Of a DNA stretch of 20,906 nt, positions 9,070-17,880 are shown piece after piece (within the stretch, counting starts at the first letter, position 1; the number at the start of each line of letters is the position of its first letter). Source of the DNA: Chara braunii (taxonomy: Eukaryota; Streptophyta; Charophyceae; Charales; Characeae); contig BFEA01000076.1 in NCBI GenBank assembly GCA_003427395.1, positions 3,344,560 through 3,365,465 of the forward strand, written 5' to 3'. The position numbers and the translations under genes were made by a program. Below the pieces are notes generated by a model. The model was not told the origin of the DNA. It made no database searches and worked only from the letters and a program-made list of their open reading frames with translations.

Positions 9070-11100
9070 ATGAAAGTCTCGGACGCACGCCGTAAGTTAG
9101 CAGAAATAGAAAGACGGACCACAGAATATAAAGCAAGGCTTATCGAGGAGATGATGGCTGGGAACGAGGGAGACCTTTTGGGAGAGGGGTCACGAGAAGA
9201 ACGCAGGATCAGTCAGAGCGAAGCCAGGCTCGGAGGGAAGGACAATAGCCATAGGGGCACGCCCAATAAGAAGGGTAAGGAAAAGGGGGATTCCCCAGCC
9301 GTAGAAGCGGAGAAGGCAACGACCCCACCTGCCATATATAGTGGTACCAGCCGTTTGCGCGCCACACCGAAAGCAACCAAGGCGTGCGACGGACTTTGGA
9401 GTCTCAGGGAAAGGGTGTTAGGATGGTTTGATCCGGAGGGTACGCTAAAGGCTGGGGAAAAGCAGAGAGATACCAAGGAAGGAGAAGGGACCAGTGCGGT
9501 CGGCGAAACGGGGAGCTCTGAAGGGGGCCTCACGAGGATAGTAGTCACCCTCACTCGGGCTCTGAACAAGAATCAGAGGTACCTTGCGGATGCCAAGAAG
9601 AAACTTACTTTCGACGGGGCAAACATTATGGAATTCCTAATCGACTATGAGAACCTGGCAGCCTTGCTGAAATGGACTGAGGAAGAAAAGATGGACCACT
9701 TAGGGCAGTATGTGTCGCTAAGCTTAGGAAGGGACATTATGATTATTGTCGCCTCTAGTGGATCCTGGAAAGAGATCCGCAACGAGATGATGAGGAAGTA
9801 CCTGAAGGCAGAGAAAATGGCAACAGAAGCCGAGTTGGGGGCAGTCCAAAGGAAAAACTATGCGACTTATAACGACTTCCTAAGGGCATTCACTTTAGTA
9901 GCACTACGAATTCCCGGAGTAACAGACCGTATAATGAGTAAGTACTTCCTCAGACAGTTATCCGAGTTTGACAAGGATAAGATCTTGTCGGCCTACCAGC
10001 AGACTAGTAAGTTCGAGTACGCAAGGGATGTGGATTTCAGCACGGTAACAGACCTCGCAGAAAAGACAGTAGTGACTGAGACACTAGCCCTGCTCAAGGA
10101 AGGAGAGGTTATAGACTTGACTGGGAAAACGGGAGACAAGGTCAAGAAGGGGATAGAGAGCCTACATGAGCGGGTGCATGGGGTCGATAACAAGATAGAA
10201 AGAGTGGAGAATGCGCTATTAGTAATGCAGGCGCAGGTGTCCCGCCCCGCCCTCCCGCCCCAAGAGGCCGTAGTTCCGGAGGCAGTAGCAAATCGAGGTC
10301 ATGGCAGGAGGGACCCGACCAATGAGCAGTGCAAGTACTGCACAATGGTCGGACACTTCGTACGGACCTGCCCGAGACTCAACCATGATATCATGAGGCA
10401 GAGGTGCAGCAGGTCACTCAGAGGGGAAATTTTTGGGCCTCAAGGAGAGCGCATAAACTGGAATTCGCCAGGAGGAATGCGACGTGTCGTCATCCTCCTG
10501 AACAACCTGGATATAGCGGCCGTAGAAGCAGAGCCGGTAGTCGACATTGTCTGGGACCAACCCAGGGGACGCGGACCACAGGTGAATTTCATCCTGGAAG
10601 GTAATGGACAAGATAGGGTGAACATCACCACCCGGCGAGCAGGCGCAGAAAAGAAACTTATTCGAGACGTAGTACTGGAAGAGGTCGCAGGGACGAACAC
10701 AGATCAGGATGAAGCAGAAACCGGGGAACAGGAGAAGGTTTACGGAAAGGCAAGGGAAGAAGAGCCAATAGACAAGGCTGCAGTAGCAATGAAGAAATTC
10801 AGGTACCAAATTCCGATCCTGACCGTGCAGGAAGTCGACGATACAATAACCAAACTGCTAGGTACCATGGTATCTGTATCCTTTCAGACCATGCTACAAG
10901 CAAGCCCGAGATTGCTCAAAGGTCTCAGGCAACTGCTAACGCGTAGGCGCGTAGAGATAGAGGAGGCCCCGAAACCGCAGAAGCAGGAAACAGAAGAGGC
11001 CGAGGCGCCGCAAGGGGTCTCCAACCTCCAACGAATTCCAGGGGATCTGGAGGACCTAGAAAAAGCCTTTGCAGACATCCGCCTAAGCCTACCGGACTGA
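9070..11100 (+). CDS. gag: Gag polyprotein (capsid + CCHC nucleocapsid)
   Basis: 676 aa from ATG 9070 to TGA 11098-11100. Residues 1-170 are charged and low in complexity. About 179-310 resembles the Ty3/gypsy gag/capsid core (LTFDGANIMEFLIDYENLA, LKWTEEEKMDHLGQYVSLSL, WKEIRNEMMRKYL, YNDFLRAF). A VIDLT motif lies at 347-351, a probable coiled coil at about 360-395, and one zinc knuckle CKYCTMVGHFVRTC (CX2CX4HX4C) at 421-434. The 240-residue tail includes a KKFRYQIPILTVQEV / TMLQASPRLLKGL section of the type that precedes the protease in several gypsy lineages. It should form the particle and bind element RNA. The same frame continues into the protease after a single TGA. Confidence 0.9.
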   Translation: MKVSDARRKLAEIERRTTEYKARLIEEMMAGNEGDLLGEGSREERRISQSEARLGGKDNSHRGTPNKKGKEKGDSPAVEAEKATTPPAIYSGTSRLRATPKATKACDGLWSLRERVLGWFDPEGTLKAGEKQRDTKEGEGTSAVGETGSSEGGLTRIVVTLTRALNKNQRYLADAKKKLTFDGANIMEFLIDYENLAALLKWTEEEKMDHLGQYVSLSLGRDIMIIVASSGSWKEIRNEMMRKYLKAEKMATEAELGAVQRKNYATYNDFLRAFTLVALRIPGVTDRIMSKYFLRQLSEFDKDKILSAYQQTSKFEYARDVDFSTVTDLAEKTVVTETLALLKEGEVIDLTGKTGDKVKKGIESLHERVHGVDNKIERVENALLVMQAQVSRPALPPQEAVVPEAVANRGHGRRDPTNEQCKYCTMVGHFVRTCPRLNHDIMRQRCSRSLRGEIFGPQGERINWNSPGGMRRVVILLNNLDIAAVEAEPVVDIVWDQPRGRGPQVNFILEGNGQDRVNITTRRAGAEKKLIRDVVLEEVAGTNTDQDEAETGEQEKVYGKAREEEPIDKAAVAMKKFRYQIPILTVQEVDDTITKLLGTMVSVSFQTMLQASPRLLKGLRQLLTRRRVEIEEAPKPQKQETEEAEAPQGVSNLQRIPGDLEDLEKAFADIRLSLPD

Positions 11101-11115
11101 GAGGGTGGAGAAGTC

Positions 11116-12066
11116 ATGAGGGCACCGCCCGGGATGAAGCTTAGCTTCCATGCATTGCCCGTAGGAAAGCTGAAGGTCCAGATCGGAACCCACCACACAG
11201 ATGCATTAGTGGACGGTGGTGCGGAAATTACCCTCATACGGCGAGACTTTGCGGCAATTACTGGCTGCACCGTAAACAAGGAAGTGACAGGGAGTATCCT
11301 CGGAGCTGGCGGGGAGATTCCCTTCGCAGGATATGTCACGAAGTGCGCAGTTAAGGCTGGAATCAGGGAGTCAATCTGGTCCTTCCAGCGGATGACCGTC
11401 ATGGAAGAAATGGACCATGACATAATTCTCGGAAGACCATGGTGCGCCAATGTAGAAATAATAGGTATGCATCTGCATGACGACACATACATGGTGGATA
11501 TAGAGGACCCCGTGACCGGCCGTGGAGAACTCCGACTCCTTGGGACAGGAGGGGATCCCCCAAAGGGCAAATTGGCAACCTGGTCGCCAACGTTCGAAGA
11601 GAGTGCGCGAAAGGGGGCATTCGCACGGATGGAAGGTATGAGGGAGAGAGTAGAGATCATGATTGAGGAGGCCTTTAGCAAGAAGGAGTGGATCAAGATG
11701 GGTTTACCTTTGAAGAAAAGAAGGCAAGAGGACGAGGTCCTGGAAGTTATAGTGGCAGAAAAAGAATCGGAAGTCGAACTTGGGGCCCGCCTACCCAAAC
11801 CAAAGGAAGGCCGGAAGGAAACGCTGGAGGTGGTGCTTGAAATCCCAGATTTGTTACAACTCGTTAAGGTCATCAAGTACCACAAGGTGGGGGTGGACCC
11901 CGCAACACTTGCCAAATTCGAAGACGGCGTCCGAAAAGGTTACTGTCTGAACGGGAAGCTAGTCAGTATCCAGCCCCGCGTCCTGGAGGTAGCAAGGTCG
12001 ATCCCGACCGTTCATTGTTTAGGAGAACGATCCCAGAACGGAGTGTGCGAAAATACAAACCTGTAG
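11116..12066 (+). pseudogene. pol: Pol, protease segment (retropepsin-like)
   Basis: In the same frame as gag and 15 bp after its TGA. The active-site region reads LVDGGAEITLI (Asp at residue 33, codon 11212-11214), i.e. D-G-G-A rather than the usual D-[ST]-G-A. It is followed by flap-like GSILGAGGEIPFAGY and the hydrophobic-Gly block DHDIILGRPW, typical of gypsy aspartic proteases that cleave Gag-Pol. The Asp itself is present, so activity is possible if DGGA is normal for this lineage. The second half is a charged linker. The frame ends at TAG 12064-12066, but pol homology leaves this frame near 12015, so the last 17 or so codons are out of frame. Confidence 0.8.
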
Positions 12067-13172
12067 GGAAGAAAGCCAAGCCGGTCTCGATCCTAGTGGA
12101 AGCATCAAAGGAAGAGGCCATGGAAAAGGAGGAAGAAATCTTGCGGATAATAAGGGAAAGGCGAGCAGCGGAAGGGCACCGAATACCTGATGAGATAGCG
12201 GATACCATGAAGATAGGGGTAGAAGGGTTCCTAACGGCGGAAGAGGCTCAGCTGATAAGGAAAGTGTGTCAGGAGTTCCATTTAGCCTTTGCCTTCAATG
12301 AACTCCCGAAAGGCCGATTAGACGCAAATTTGATTTCCCCCGTTAGGATCCATACAGTGGAACACGAATGCTGGAAAGACAAAGGGTCTGCCTACGAGTT
12401 CGGAATAGCAGCGGAAGTCACTGAGTTGCTTAGAGCCAAGATAGATTCCTTCGTGGTCGAACCCATCGCATCCCCCTACGCGAACAAGTGGTTCGTTTTT
12501 CGGAAGCCCAACAAGACGCTCAGATGGATCCAGGACTTGCAGAAGCTAAATGCGGTTACAATCCGAGATGCGGGATCGCTTCCACAGGTCGATTTGTTGG
12601 CTGAATCTCATGCCGGCCGTAGTATTTACTCCTTGATAGATTTATACTCGGGATATGATCAACTGCCACTCGATGCTAGGGACAGACCATACACTGCCAT
12701 GCACACCTCGGTAGGGCAGCTGCAGATGTAAGTGACCCCTATGGGCTTTACAAACGTTGTGGCAGGGGCGCAGAGGAGGATGCTTGCGGTCGCAGGGGAC
12801 ATGTTTCCAGAAAAATGCGAGCCCTACATAAACGATAATCCCATAAAAGGTGCGCAGAACAAGGATGAGACGGAGGTCCAGCCGGGCATACGAAAGTTCG
12901 TTTGGGATCACCTACAGGATATCATGGACTTACTCCAGCGGTTCCTGGTATATAATATTACCTCAAGCGGACCAAAAAGCATCCTGGCGGTCCCAGAAGT
13001 TGCTATACTGGGGTTTCGATGTGGGGCCTACGGCAAGAAGCCCGACCCGGCCAAGACGGATAAAATCTCCCAATGGTCGACGCCTCTGCGCACCACGACG
13101 GAGGTACGGGCCTTTCTAGGGGTAGTCGGATTCTGGAGAATCTTTATTAAGGGCTTCGCAAAGATAGTTTAG
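12015..13172 (+). pseudogene. pol: Pol, reverse transcriptase segment, with stop and YIND active site
   Basis: Recognisable Ty3/gypsy RT: FVVEPIASPYANKWFVFRKPN, RWIQDLQKLNAVT, SLIDLYSGYDQLPLD (first catalytic Asp), then TAA at 12729-12731, then VTPMGFTN in the same frame, followed by the active-site box. That box reads YIND where YIDD is expected; the Asn codon AAC is at 12831-12833, one G-to-A transition from Asp. Loss of this Asp should abolish polymerisation. The thumb/connection follows, with RTTTEVRAFLGVVGFWRIFI. TAG at 13170-13172 stops the frame again, mid-connection. Reading starts here only because the protease frame is lost by a -1 step near 12015; there is no separate initiation site. 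Confidence 0.9.
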
Positions 13173-13184
13173 CCTATCCGCGCA

Positions 13185-13700
13185 ATGATTAGGGAAGGGG
13201 GGACTATGGAATGGACCGAGGATAGGGAAGCAGCAGTTCAGACCCTTAAAGACGTCCTGGCCTCTGATCAAGTCAGTTTGGCAGCACCCTGCTTCAATGA
13301 CGAAGTAGGACGGTCATTTGTCTTGGAAACACACGGAGGACCATTGGCAGTAGGAGGAGTCCTGATACAAAGGAGTGAGGAGGGCAAGAAGAGGCCTATG
13401 AAATTTGAGAGCAGGACCCTGAACTCGGCAGAACGGCGATATTCACAGTTCAAGAAAGAGGTCTTAGCCATTCTACATTGCCTTAAGACTTTTCAGGCAT
13501 ACCTATTTGGAAGAAAGTTTACTCCGAGAATCGATCCGACGAATGTCGCTGGGGCACTAAAGAACTATAAGCCTATAGACCCGACCGTTGGGAGATGGGT
13601 AGGCTTTATATGGCAATTCGAGTACAAGGTCGAGCGAATTGCGGGGCTCCGAAATAGGGCAGACGAGCTAAGTCGGTTTGCATTACGCCGGAGGGAATAG
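13185..13700 (+). pseudogene. pol: Pol, RNase H segment, catalytic Asp replaced by His
   Basis: Continues the RT frame after the TAG. RNase H landmarks are FVLETHGGPLAVGGVLIQ, ESRTLNSAERRYSQFKKEVLAI (conserved Glu) and FTPRIDPTNVAGAL (conserved Asp), ending with RIAGLRNRADELSRFAL, typical of the gypsy RNase H end. The first catalytic position, normally Asp in a T-D-[AG] context, is His (CAC, 13332-13334), so the enzyme should not degrade the RNA strand. The frame ends at TAG 13698-13700; homology continues in another frame from about 13682. Confidence 0.85.
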
Positions 13701-14268
13701 AGGATGCAGAACCAATTGACACCTTCCTAGAATACGAAGGATGGACCTTGGTCGTGGATAACGAGATGGCAGACACCACTCCGACAATGGACCAACTGCT
13801 GATTCAGACCTTAGAGAAGAGCGCGCCCGCCGTAGTTGCGGAGCTCAGGGAGGGACCGGTCACCACATTTAGATGCAAGGATGAGAAGGATTCGTGGGGA
13901 GCAACGATGGGGACGAAGGAAGAGCTGATGGCAATGGCCGTTGAAGGGGCCCGGGATGCCGTGATGAGTTAGTAGAAACTTGGACGCAAAGGGAACGACA
14001 GTATCTAGTGAATCAGGCTCAGGAGGAGCAAGACACTGATCAGAAGGAACGATAATTCTTCCTTATACAGATGTATGATGGCATCTTTAGAGAAATCGGT
14101 CTGATGCTTATAGGAAACAAGCAGCCTATGGAAATCGGCCTCAAGGCAAGGGAGGAAGCCGAGAAGTATGTTTTGAGGAACAGTCACTTGTTCAGGAAAG
14201 AAGAAGGGATGATGCCTAGGCGTGTCGTGTGCGGAAGGTCTAGGCAGTTGGACATAATGATGGGCTAG
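13682..14268 (+). pseudogene. pol: Pol, RNase H-integrase linker and integrase N-terminal part, frameshifted
   Basis: Two frame segments cover this stretch. The first (13682-13972) encodes an acidic linker (PEGIEDAEPIDTF, MADTTPTMDQLL). The second, stepped back by one frame at about 13941-13963, gives DELVETWTQREQYLV, a TAA at 14053-14055, then EKYVLRNSHLFRKEEGMMPRR, which is the usual lead-in to the integrase HHCC domain, and stops at TAG 14266-14268. Spanning both segments requires at least two single-base changes plus the stop. Confidence 0.7.
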
Positions 14269-14840
14269 CCGGAGGGCACCGGTCGTCCAAAGGGACACTT
14301 GCGAAAATTGCGCCTCTTTATTTCTGGCCGGGTATGGCAGGCATGGTGGCCACGTACTGTCAAACGTGTCTGATATGCCAAGAAAGAAGCTCCGCGCGCG
14401 TCTTCGAGCCCCTTAGACCTACCCGGGTACTGGGGCCGGGACACCTAGTCCATCTTGACCTTGCGGTCATGCCTGTATCGACGGATGGATACAGGTACAT
14501 ATTGGATGCAAGGGATAACCTCAGTGGTTATGTGGAGGCAGTAGCTCTTAAGAGAAAGACGGGGAAGGGAGTGGCCGACTGGATTGAGGACTTCTACCTA
14601 AGGCACCCCTTCGTGCGCAGGTTTATAGCCGATAATGGGACGGAGTTCGTAAATCACGAAGTACTAAACAGGCTCAAGACGCTGTGTGTACCTATCAAGA
14701 TCATCGAACCATACCATCCGGAGGCTAATGCACCAGTAGAAAGGGGACATCGGACCTTAACACAATCGCTAAGTTGGCGGTCGATGACATGGGGAACTGG
14801 CCTTGGTACCTTAAGCAAGCCGTCTTCTCAGAGAATATGA
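14250..14840 (+). pseudogene. pol: Pol, integrase HHCC and catalytic core
   Basis: From 14250 the frame reads GHNDGLAGGHRSSKG with the zinc-binding His pair, then TYCQTCLICQ with the Cys pair, so the HHCC domain is complete. The catalytic core has HLDLAVMP (Asp codon 14457-14459), FIADNGTEF and NAPVERGHR; exactly 35 residues separate the second Asp from the Glu (D-35-E). The triad is intact, unlike RT and RNase H. It would insert element cDNA into chromosomes. Coding leaves this frame at about 14750-14757, after which the frame runs on nonsensically to 14840. Confidence 0.9.
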
Positions 14841-15322
14841 CGCCAAAGAGGACGACGGGATGCATTCCGACAAAACTCTGGTATGAGAGGGAGATTGACT
14901 TCCCGGTGGAAGCTTTGGTTCCTACCTGGAACAGGCTAGATGACAATCCGCACATGTCCACGGAGGAACTGATCGTCGCACGTTGCCAACAGGTCGTTAG
15001 AAACGAGGAGGCCTTGGAGGATGTGGTTAAGCGTGTGATGGACAGCCGAATGAGGGACAAAGCAAGATGGGACCAGGTCAAGAATATCCGAAACGAGCCG
15101 CTCCAGGTGGGGGAGAAGGTACTAGTTAGGAACTCGGCTCTTGAAAGTACATGGTCCGGGCAGCTGGAAAGAAGGTTCAAAGGGCCGTACAAGATCGCTA
15201 AGCGGGTGGGGTTGAACACGTTTGAACTCGAGGATCTTGATGGTACTGGGATAAAAGGGTCATTTCCGGGACAGAGGTTGGTCAGGTTTTTTAGCAGGGA
15301 TCCGGTGGAGCAATGGTTATAG
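14753..15322 (+). pseudogene. pol: Pol, integrase C-terminal domain with GPY motif
   Basis: Another -1 step. The frame resumes as DLNTIAKLAVDDMGNWPWYL, matching the end of the core, and proceeds through VVKRVMDSRMRDKARWDQ to the C-terminal DNA-binding fold: VGEKVLVRNSALES, RRFKGPYKIAKRV (G-P-Y at 15182-15190) and NTFELEDLDG, ending SRDPVEQWL at TAG 15320-15322. The GPY/F motif marks a Ty3/gypsy integrase. No chromodomain follows, so targeting by chromodomain is not expected. Confidence 0.88.
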
Positions 15323-15712
15323 GAGGCTCGGGACAAGGAAACAGGGGAATTGACAACTTGAAAGGCAGGCAGCTGACTATAATTCTATACCGCCTCCCTG
15401 CGGAAGTGATCATGATGGCAGGGGGTTGTTCGTTTTGTGTCTTGTTTCCTGTGGAACATGGGGTGACTGCCTGGGTTGAGTATGGACGAGGTTGGGAGCT
15501 TGAGACAATGTGCCATAGTTTTTCTTGTGGGGCAATTTTGGGGACTGTCTACATGGGTTACCTATGTGCTGGAACAATGTGCCAAGGGTTCTGAGGGATA
15601 ATGGGACTACCAATCATATGGGAGTAAGCAAGGGTTCTGGGGAAAGCCTGTAAATCTGCAAATTAGACTGGGAGGGAATGTGTGTGCACGAGGGATGCTG
15701 TGACTGTTATGC
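15323..15712. other. Spacer between integrase and the 3' ORF
   Basis: No gene recognised. It contains an imperfect local repeat around ACAATGTGCCA (near 15506 and 15575). It may be the leader of the downstream ORF or an intron in a spliced transcript; no clear splice sites could be assigned. Confidence 0.4.
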
Positions 15713-16399
15713 ATGGACAGGACCAAGGAAGAAGGAAAACAGCAAAAAAAAATAAAGATGGAGTTTGGAAATGAGAATGACAGCAACGCCATCAACAGGC
15801 CTACAAGGGAACAACCGACTAGACAGGCCGGAGAGTCAAGCTCCAGGAAAAGGAAGCTGTATGTGGGATTTGACCACAATCTGGTTGTGAACAGAGGGGG
15901 AAGAAAGCAAGGGACCAGGGGACCGTTGCCCCTGAGAGAGGGGGAACCAATAGTTCTCCCATTTGACAGTGACACTAGTAGTGAGGAGGAGGGGAGCCTA
16001 GGGAAAAGGCAGAGAATGGAAGAGGAAGAACCCAAAGAGGTCATAGACCTCAGCAGTGAGGAAGAGGAGGACGAAGTCACGACACCCACGAGAGAAGTAA
16101 GGGGAAGGGATGAGGACCCAGGCGACGAGAAGGACAAGTGGATAAGAGAATTTGGGTCGTCTTTCAGCGACTGGTTCAACCAATGGGCCAGTATCATGAG
16201 GTATGAATGGGCAATGAAAGGGAAGGAGAAACTAAGCAGAGGAGAGGACATAGCGCCAACAACATTTTTAACAGAAGAGGAGTTCCTACAGATGCAAAGG
16301 ACAAAGAGAAAGATGCAGCAGGAGATCGACAATCGTGCAAGGGAGGCTCGGCGCAGGGCAACTGGACAGTCAAGGGGTAGTCGACATAGCAGGGAATAG
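15713..16399 (+). CDS. Additional 3' ORF: 228-aa protein with SUMO-interacting motif(s)
   Basis: An intact ORF from ATG 15713 to TAG 16397-16399, downstream of integrase. No enzyme fold is seen. There are basic nuclear-localisation-like clusters (SSRKRK, residues 43-48; GKRQRM, 97-102). A canonical-looking SUMO-interacting motif, VIDL followed by SSEEEEDE, lies at 110-121; a second weaker candidate, IVLP followed by DSDTSSEEE, at 80-93. A Trp-rich patch (WIREFGSSFSDWFNQW) lies at about 143-158, then a Lys/Arg-rich, probably helical C-terminus (about 186-226). It has no transmembrane segment, which argues against an envelope protein. It remains open although pol is shattered, so it may be under different constraint or belong to a different transcription unit. 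Role in nuclear or chromatin targeting is inferred. Confidence 0.75.
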   Translation: MDRTKEEGKQQKKIKMEFGNENDSNAINRPTREQPTRQAGESSSRKRKLYVGFDHNLVVNRGGRKQGTRGPLPLREGEPIVLPFDSDTSSEEEGSLGKRQRMEEEEPKEVIDLSSEEEEDEVTTPTREVRGRDEDPGDEKDKWIREFGSSFSDWFNQWASIMRYEWAMKGKEKLSRGEDIAPTTFLTEEEFLQMQRTKRKMQQEIDNRAREARRRATGQSRGSRHSRE

Positions 16400-17322
16400 T
16401 TAGAGAATGGGCAGGGCTGGAACCTGGGCAGCCAGAACTACCATTTTGAGTCTTGCATTTGGACTTTCTGAGAATGGACTACAATGGGACAACTTTCTGC
16501 TTAGAATGACCAAAGGCTGGGGAACTACTGTTACTTTCCATAAGTAGTTGCTTCGTCAGAAGGACATGTGGGTCGATGAGCTTGGGACTAGGACTATAAA
16601 GCACTGGGCTGAAAGTTAAGGGAAGAGACGGGAGGACCTAGATGAGACAAGTCTGTAATATTGCTTTTGCATTCGAATTTGTCTCCTTTTTTCCTGGGAA
16701 AAACCGCGACAAAGTTGCTCTTTGAATTGGGGAAGTAAACAGGGACTAGGTAGTCAGTGCTACTTTGCATAACTACTTGCTCCTTTGGAAATACGAGGAT
16801 CTTGGATGGTGAGACACGGACTGGGGATGGTTAACGTTGTTTTGGGAAAGGGCAAGTGCGTGTGGATTGTTGAGATGGAAGAAAAGTTTATGACAAGGAG
16901 TTGTTCTTTTGAAAAATGTGCAACCCTGGTTGAATGAGTTATGATATGGGTTTCTGTGAGAGGTTAGGGGACCTATGGGTAAAAAGGTATGAAGAACCCT
17001 CTTCCCTAGGAGCCTAATCCAACGTATCCCGAAAAAGTCTAGAGCAGTAAAAGGCATGAGAGGTCAGAAAGAGGAAAACATTGGTTGAGCAAACGATCTC
17101 CGCAATGGTTGAACGGCCGGGCGGGCTAGTGCTGCTCGGGGTTGTGAGCCTCAAATTGAGCACTAGACGCTAAGTCAGGTGTATGTATGAATATGAGAAT
17201 GGTGAATGGCACGACACAAAAGGCAAAGGCATGCGTAAAACACAAGAGATGACCACCTTCTAACCTCCGAGACAGAGATAGGATCCGTGTCCTCGAGGCC
17301 CACCCCCTCGGGCGCTAACGTT
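16400..17322. other. No gene seen; possible 3' LTR region
   Basis: No convincing coding sequence. It includes TATAAAG at 16595-16601 and a T/A-rich stretch near 16660-16700 that could be promoter and polyadenylation parts of a 3' LTR. I could not match this segment to anything 5' of the array, so an LTR is not established. Confidence 0.35.
16595..16601 (+). promoter_or_regulatory. Possible TATA box
   Basis: TATAAAG on the + strand, about 200 bp after the last coding region, where a 3' LTR U3 would be expected. There is no supporting initiator or paired LTR. Weak candidate only. Confidence 0.2.
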
Positions 17323-17550
17323 GAAATGGATAAGGATGACCCTAGCCAGGTTGTCCGATTGAAATGGATAAGGATGACCCTAACCAGGCTGTCCGATTGA
17401 AATGGATAAGGATGACCCTAACCAGGCTGTCCGATTGAAACGGATAAGGACGACCCTAACCAGGCTGTCCGATGAAAATGGATAAGAATGGCCTTAAGCA
17501 GGCTGTTCGACTTGGAATTGGAAAGAACAACCCTAACCAGGTTGTTCGGA
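17323..17550. repeat. 38-bp tandem repeat, about 6 copies
   Basis: The unit begins GAAATGGATAAGGATGACCC and ends AACCAGGCTGTCCGATT. Copies start at 17323, 17361, 17399, 17437, 17475 and 17513. The middle copies are nearly identical; the last two diverge progressively. No coding potential recognised. Confidence 0.95.
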
Positions 17551-17635
17551 ATGGCCCCTGACAAGGGTCATTCTTTGGAATTGGCACTAGGGTCCCCTGG
17601 CATGATTGCTTGAGACGGATGAGATTGAGATGAGC

Positions 17636-17880
17636 CGAGCCTTGGAAAAGATATTGGACTCAGCCTTGGAAAAGATATTGGACTCAGCCTTGGAAAAGAT
17701 ATTGGACTTAGCCTTGGAAGAAATACTGGATTGAGCCTTGGAATTAGATTGAGCCTTGGAATTGGATTGAGCCTTGGAATTGGATTGAGCATTGGAATTG
17801 GAATGAGCACTGTAAATTGCATTGCATAAATTGGATTGAGTATTGGAATTGGATTGAACATTGGAATTGGAATGAGCCTA
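17636..17880. repeat. 24-bp to 18-bp tandem repeat transition
   Basis: CCTTGG anchors fall at 17640, 17664, 17688, 17712 and 17736 (24-bp steps), then the period switches to 18 bp (17754, 17772, 17790, 17808, the last two anchors diverged). The 18-bp form is built on CCTTGGAATTGGATTGAG; the 24-bp form has an extra AAAGATA-type insertion. The array degrades towards 17880. Confidence 0.9.

Larger units (their letters stand above)
4866..16399 (+). mobile_element. Decayed Ty3/gypsy-type LTR retrotransposon, minimum coding extent
   Basis: The order gag (CCHC knuckle), aspartic protease, RT, RNase H, integrase (HHCC, D-D-35-E, GPY motif) on one strand identifies a Ty3/gypsy (Metaviridae-type) element; integrase after RNase H excludes Ty1/copia. 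There is no chromodomain after the GPY motif. I extend it left to the four-copy ORF array and right to the SIM protein because both are on the same strand and closely spaced, and the array shows similar stop-codon decay; this membership is inferred. The LTRs were not found, so true borders lie outside these coordinates. The element is non-autonomous as it stands: stops, frame breaks and catalytic substitutions occur in pol. Confidence 0.8.

Noticed and set aside
12005-12025. Programmed -1 frameshift between protease and RT
   Set aside because: No classical slippery heptamer at the switch point, and four further steps of the same sign occur later in pol, so base loss is the simpler explanation.
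15713-16399. Envelope-like gene after integrase
   Set aside because: No signal peptide, transmembrane helix or cysteine pattern; composition is nuclear-protein-like.
17106-17150. Possible tRNA-derived SINE promoter
   Set aside because: TGGTTGAACGG at 17106 fits an A-box pattern, but the only B-box candidate (GGTTGTGAGCC at 17140) mismatches at key positions and spacing is short; no tRNA fold was apparent.
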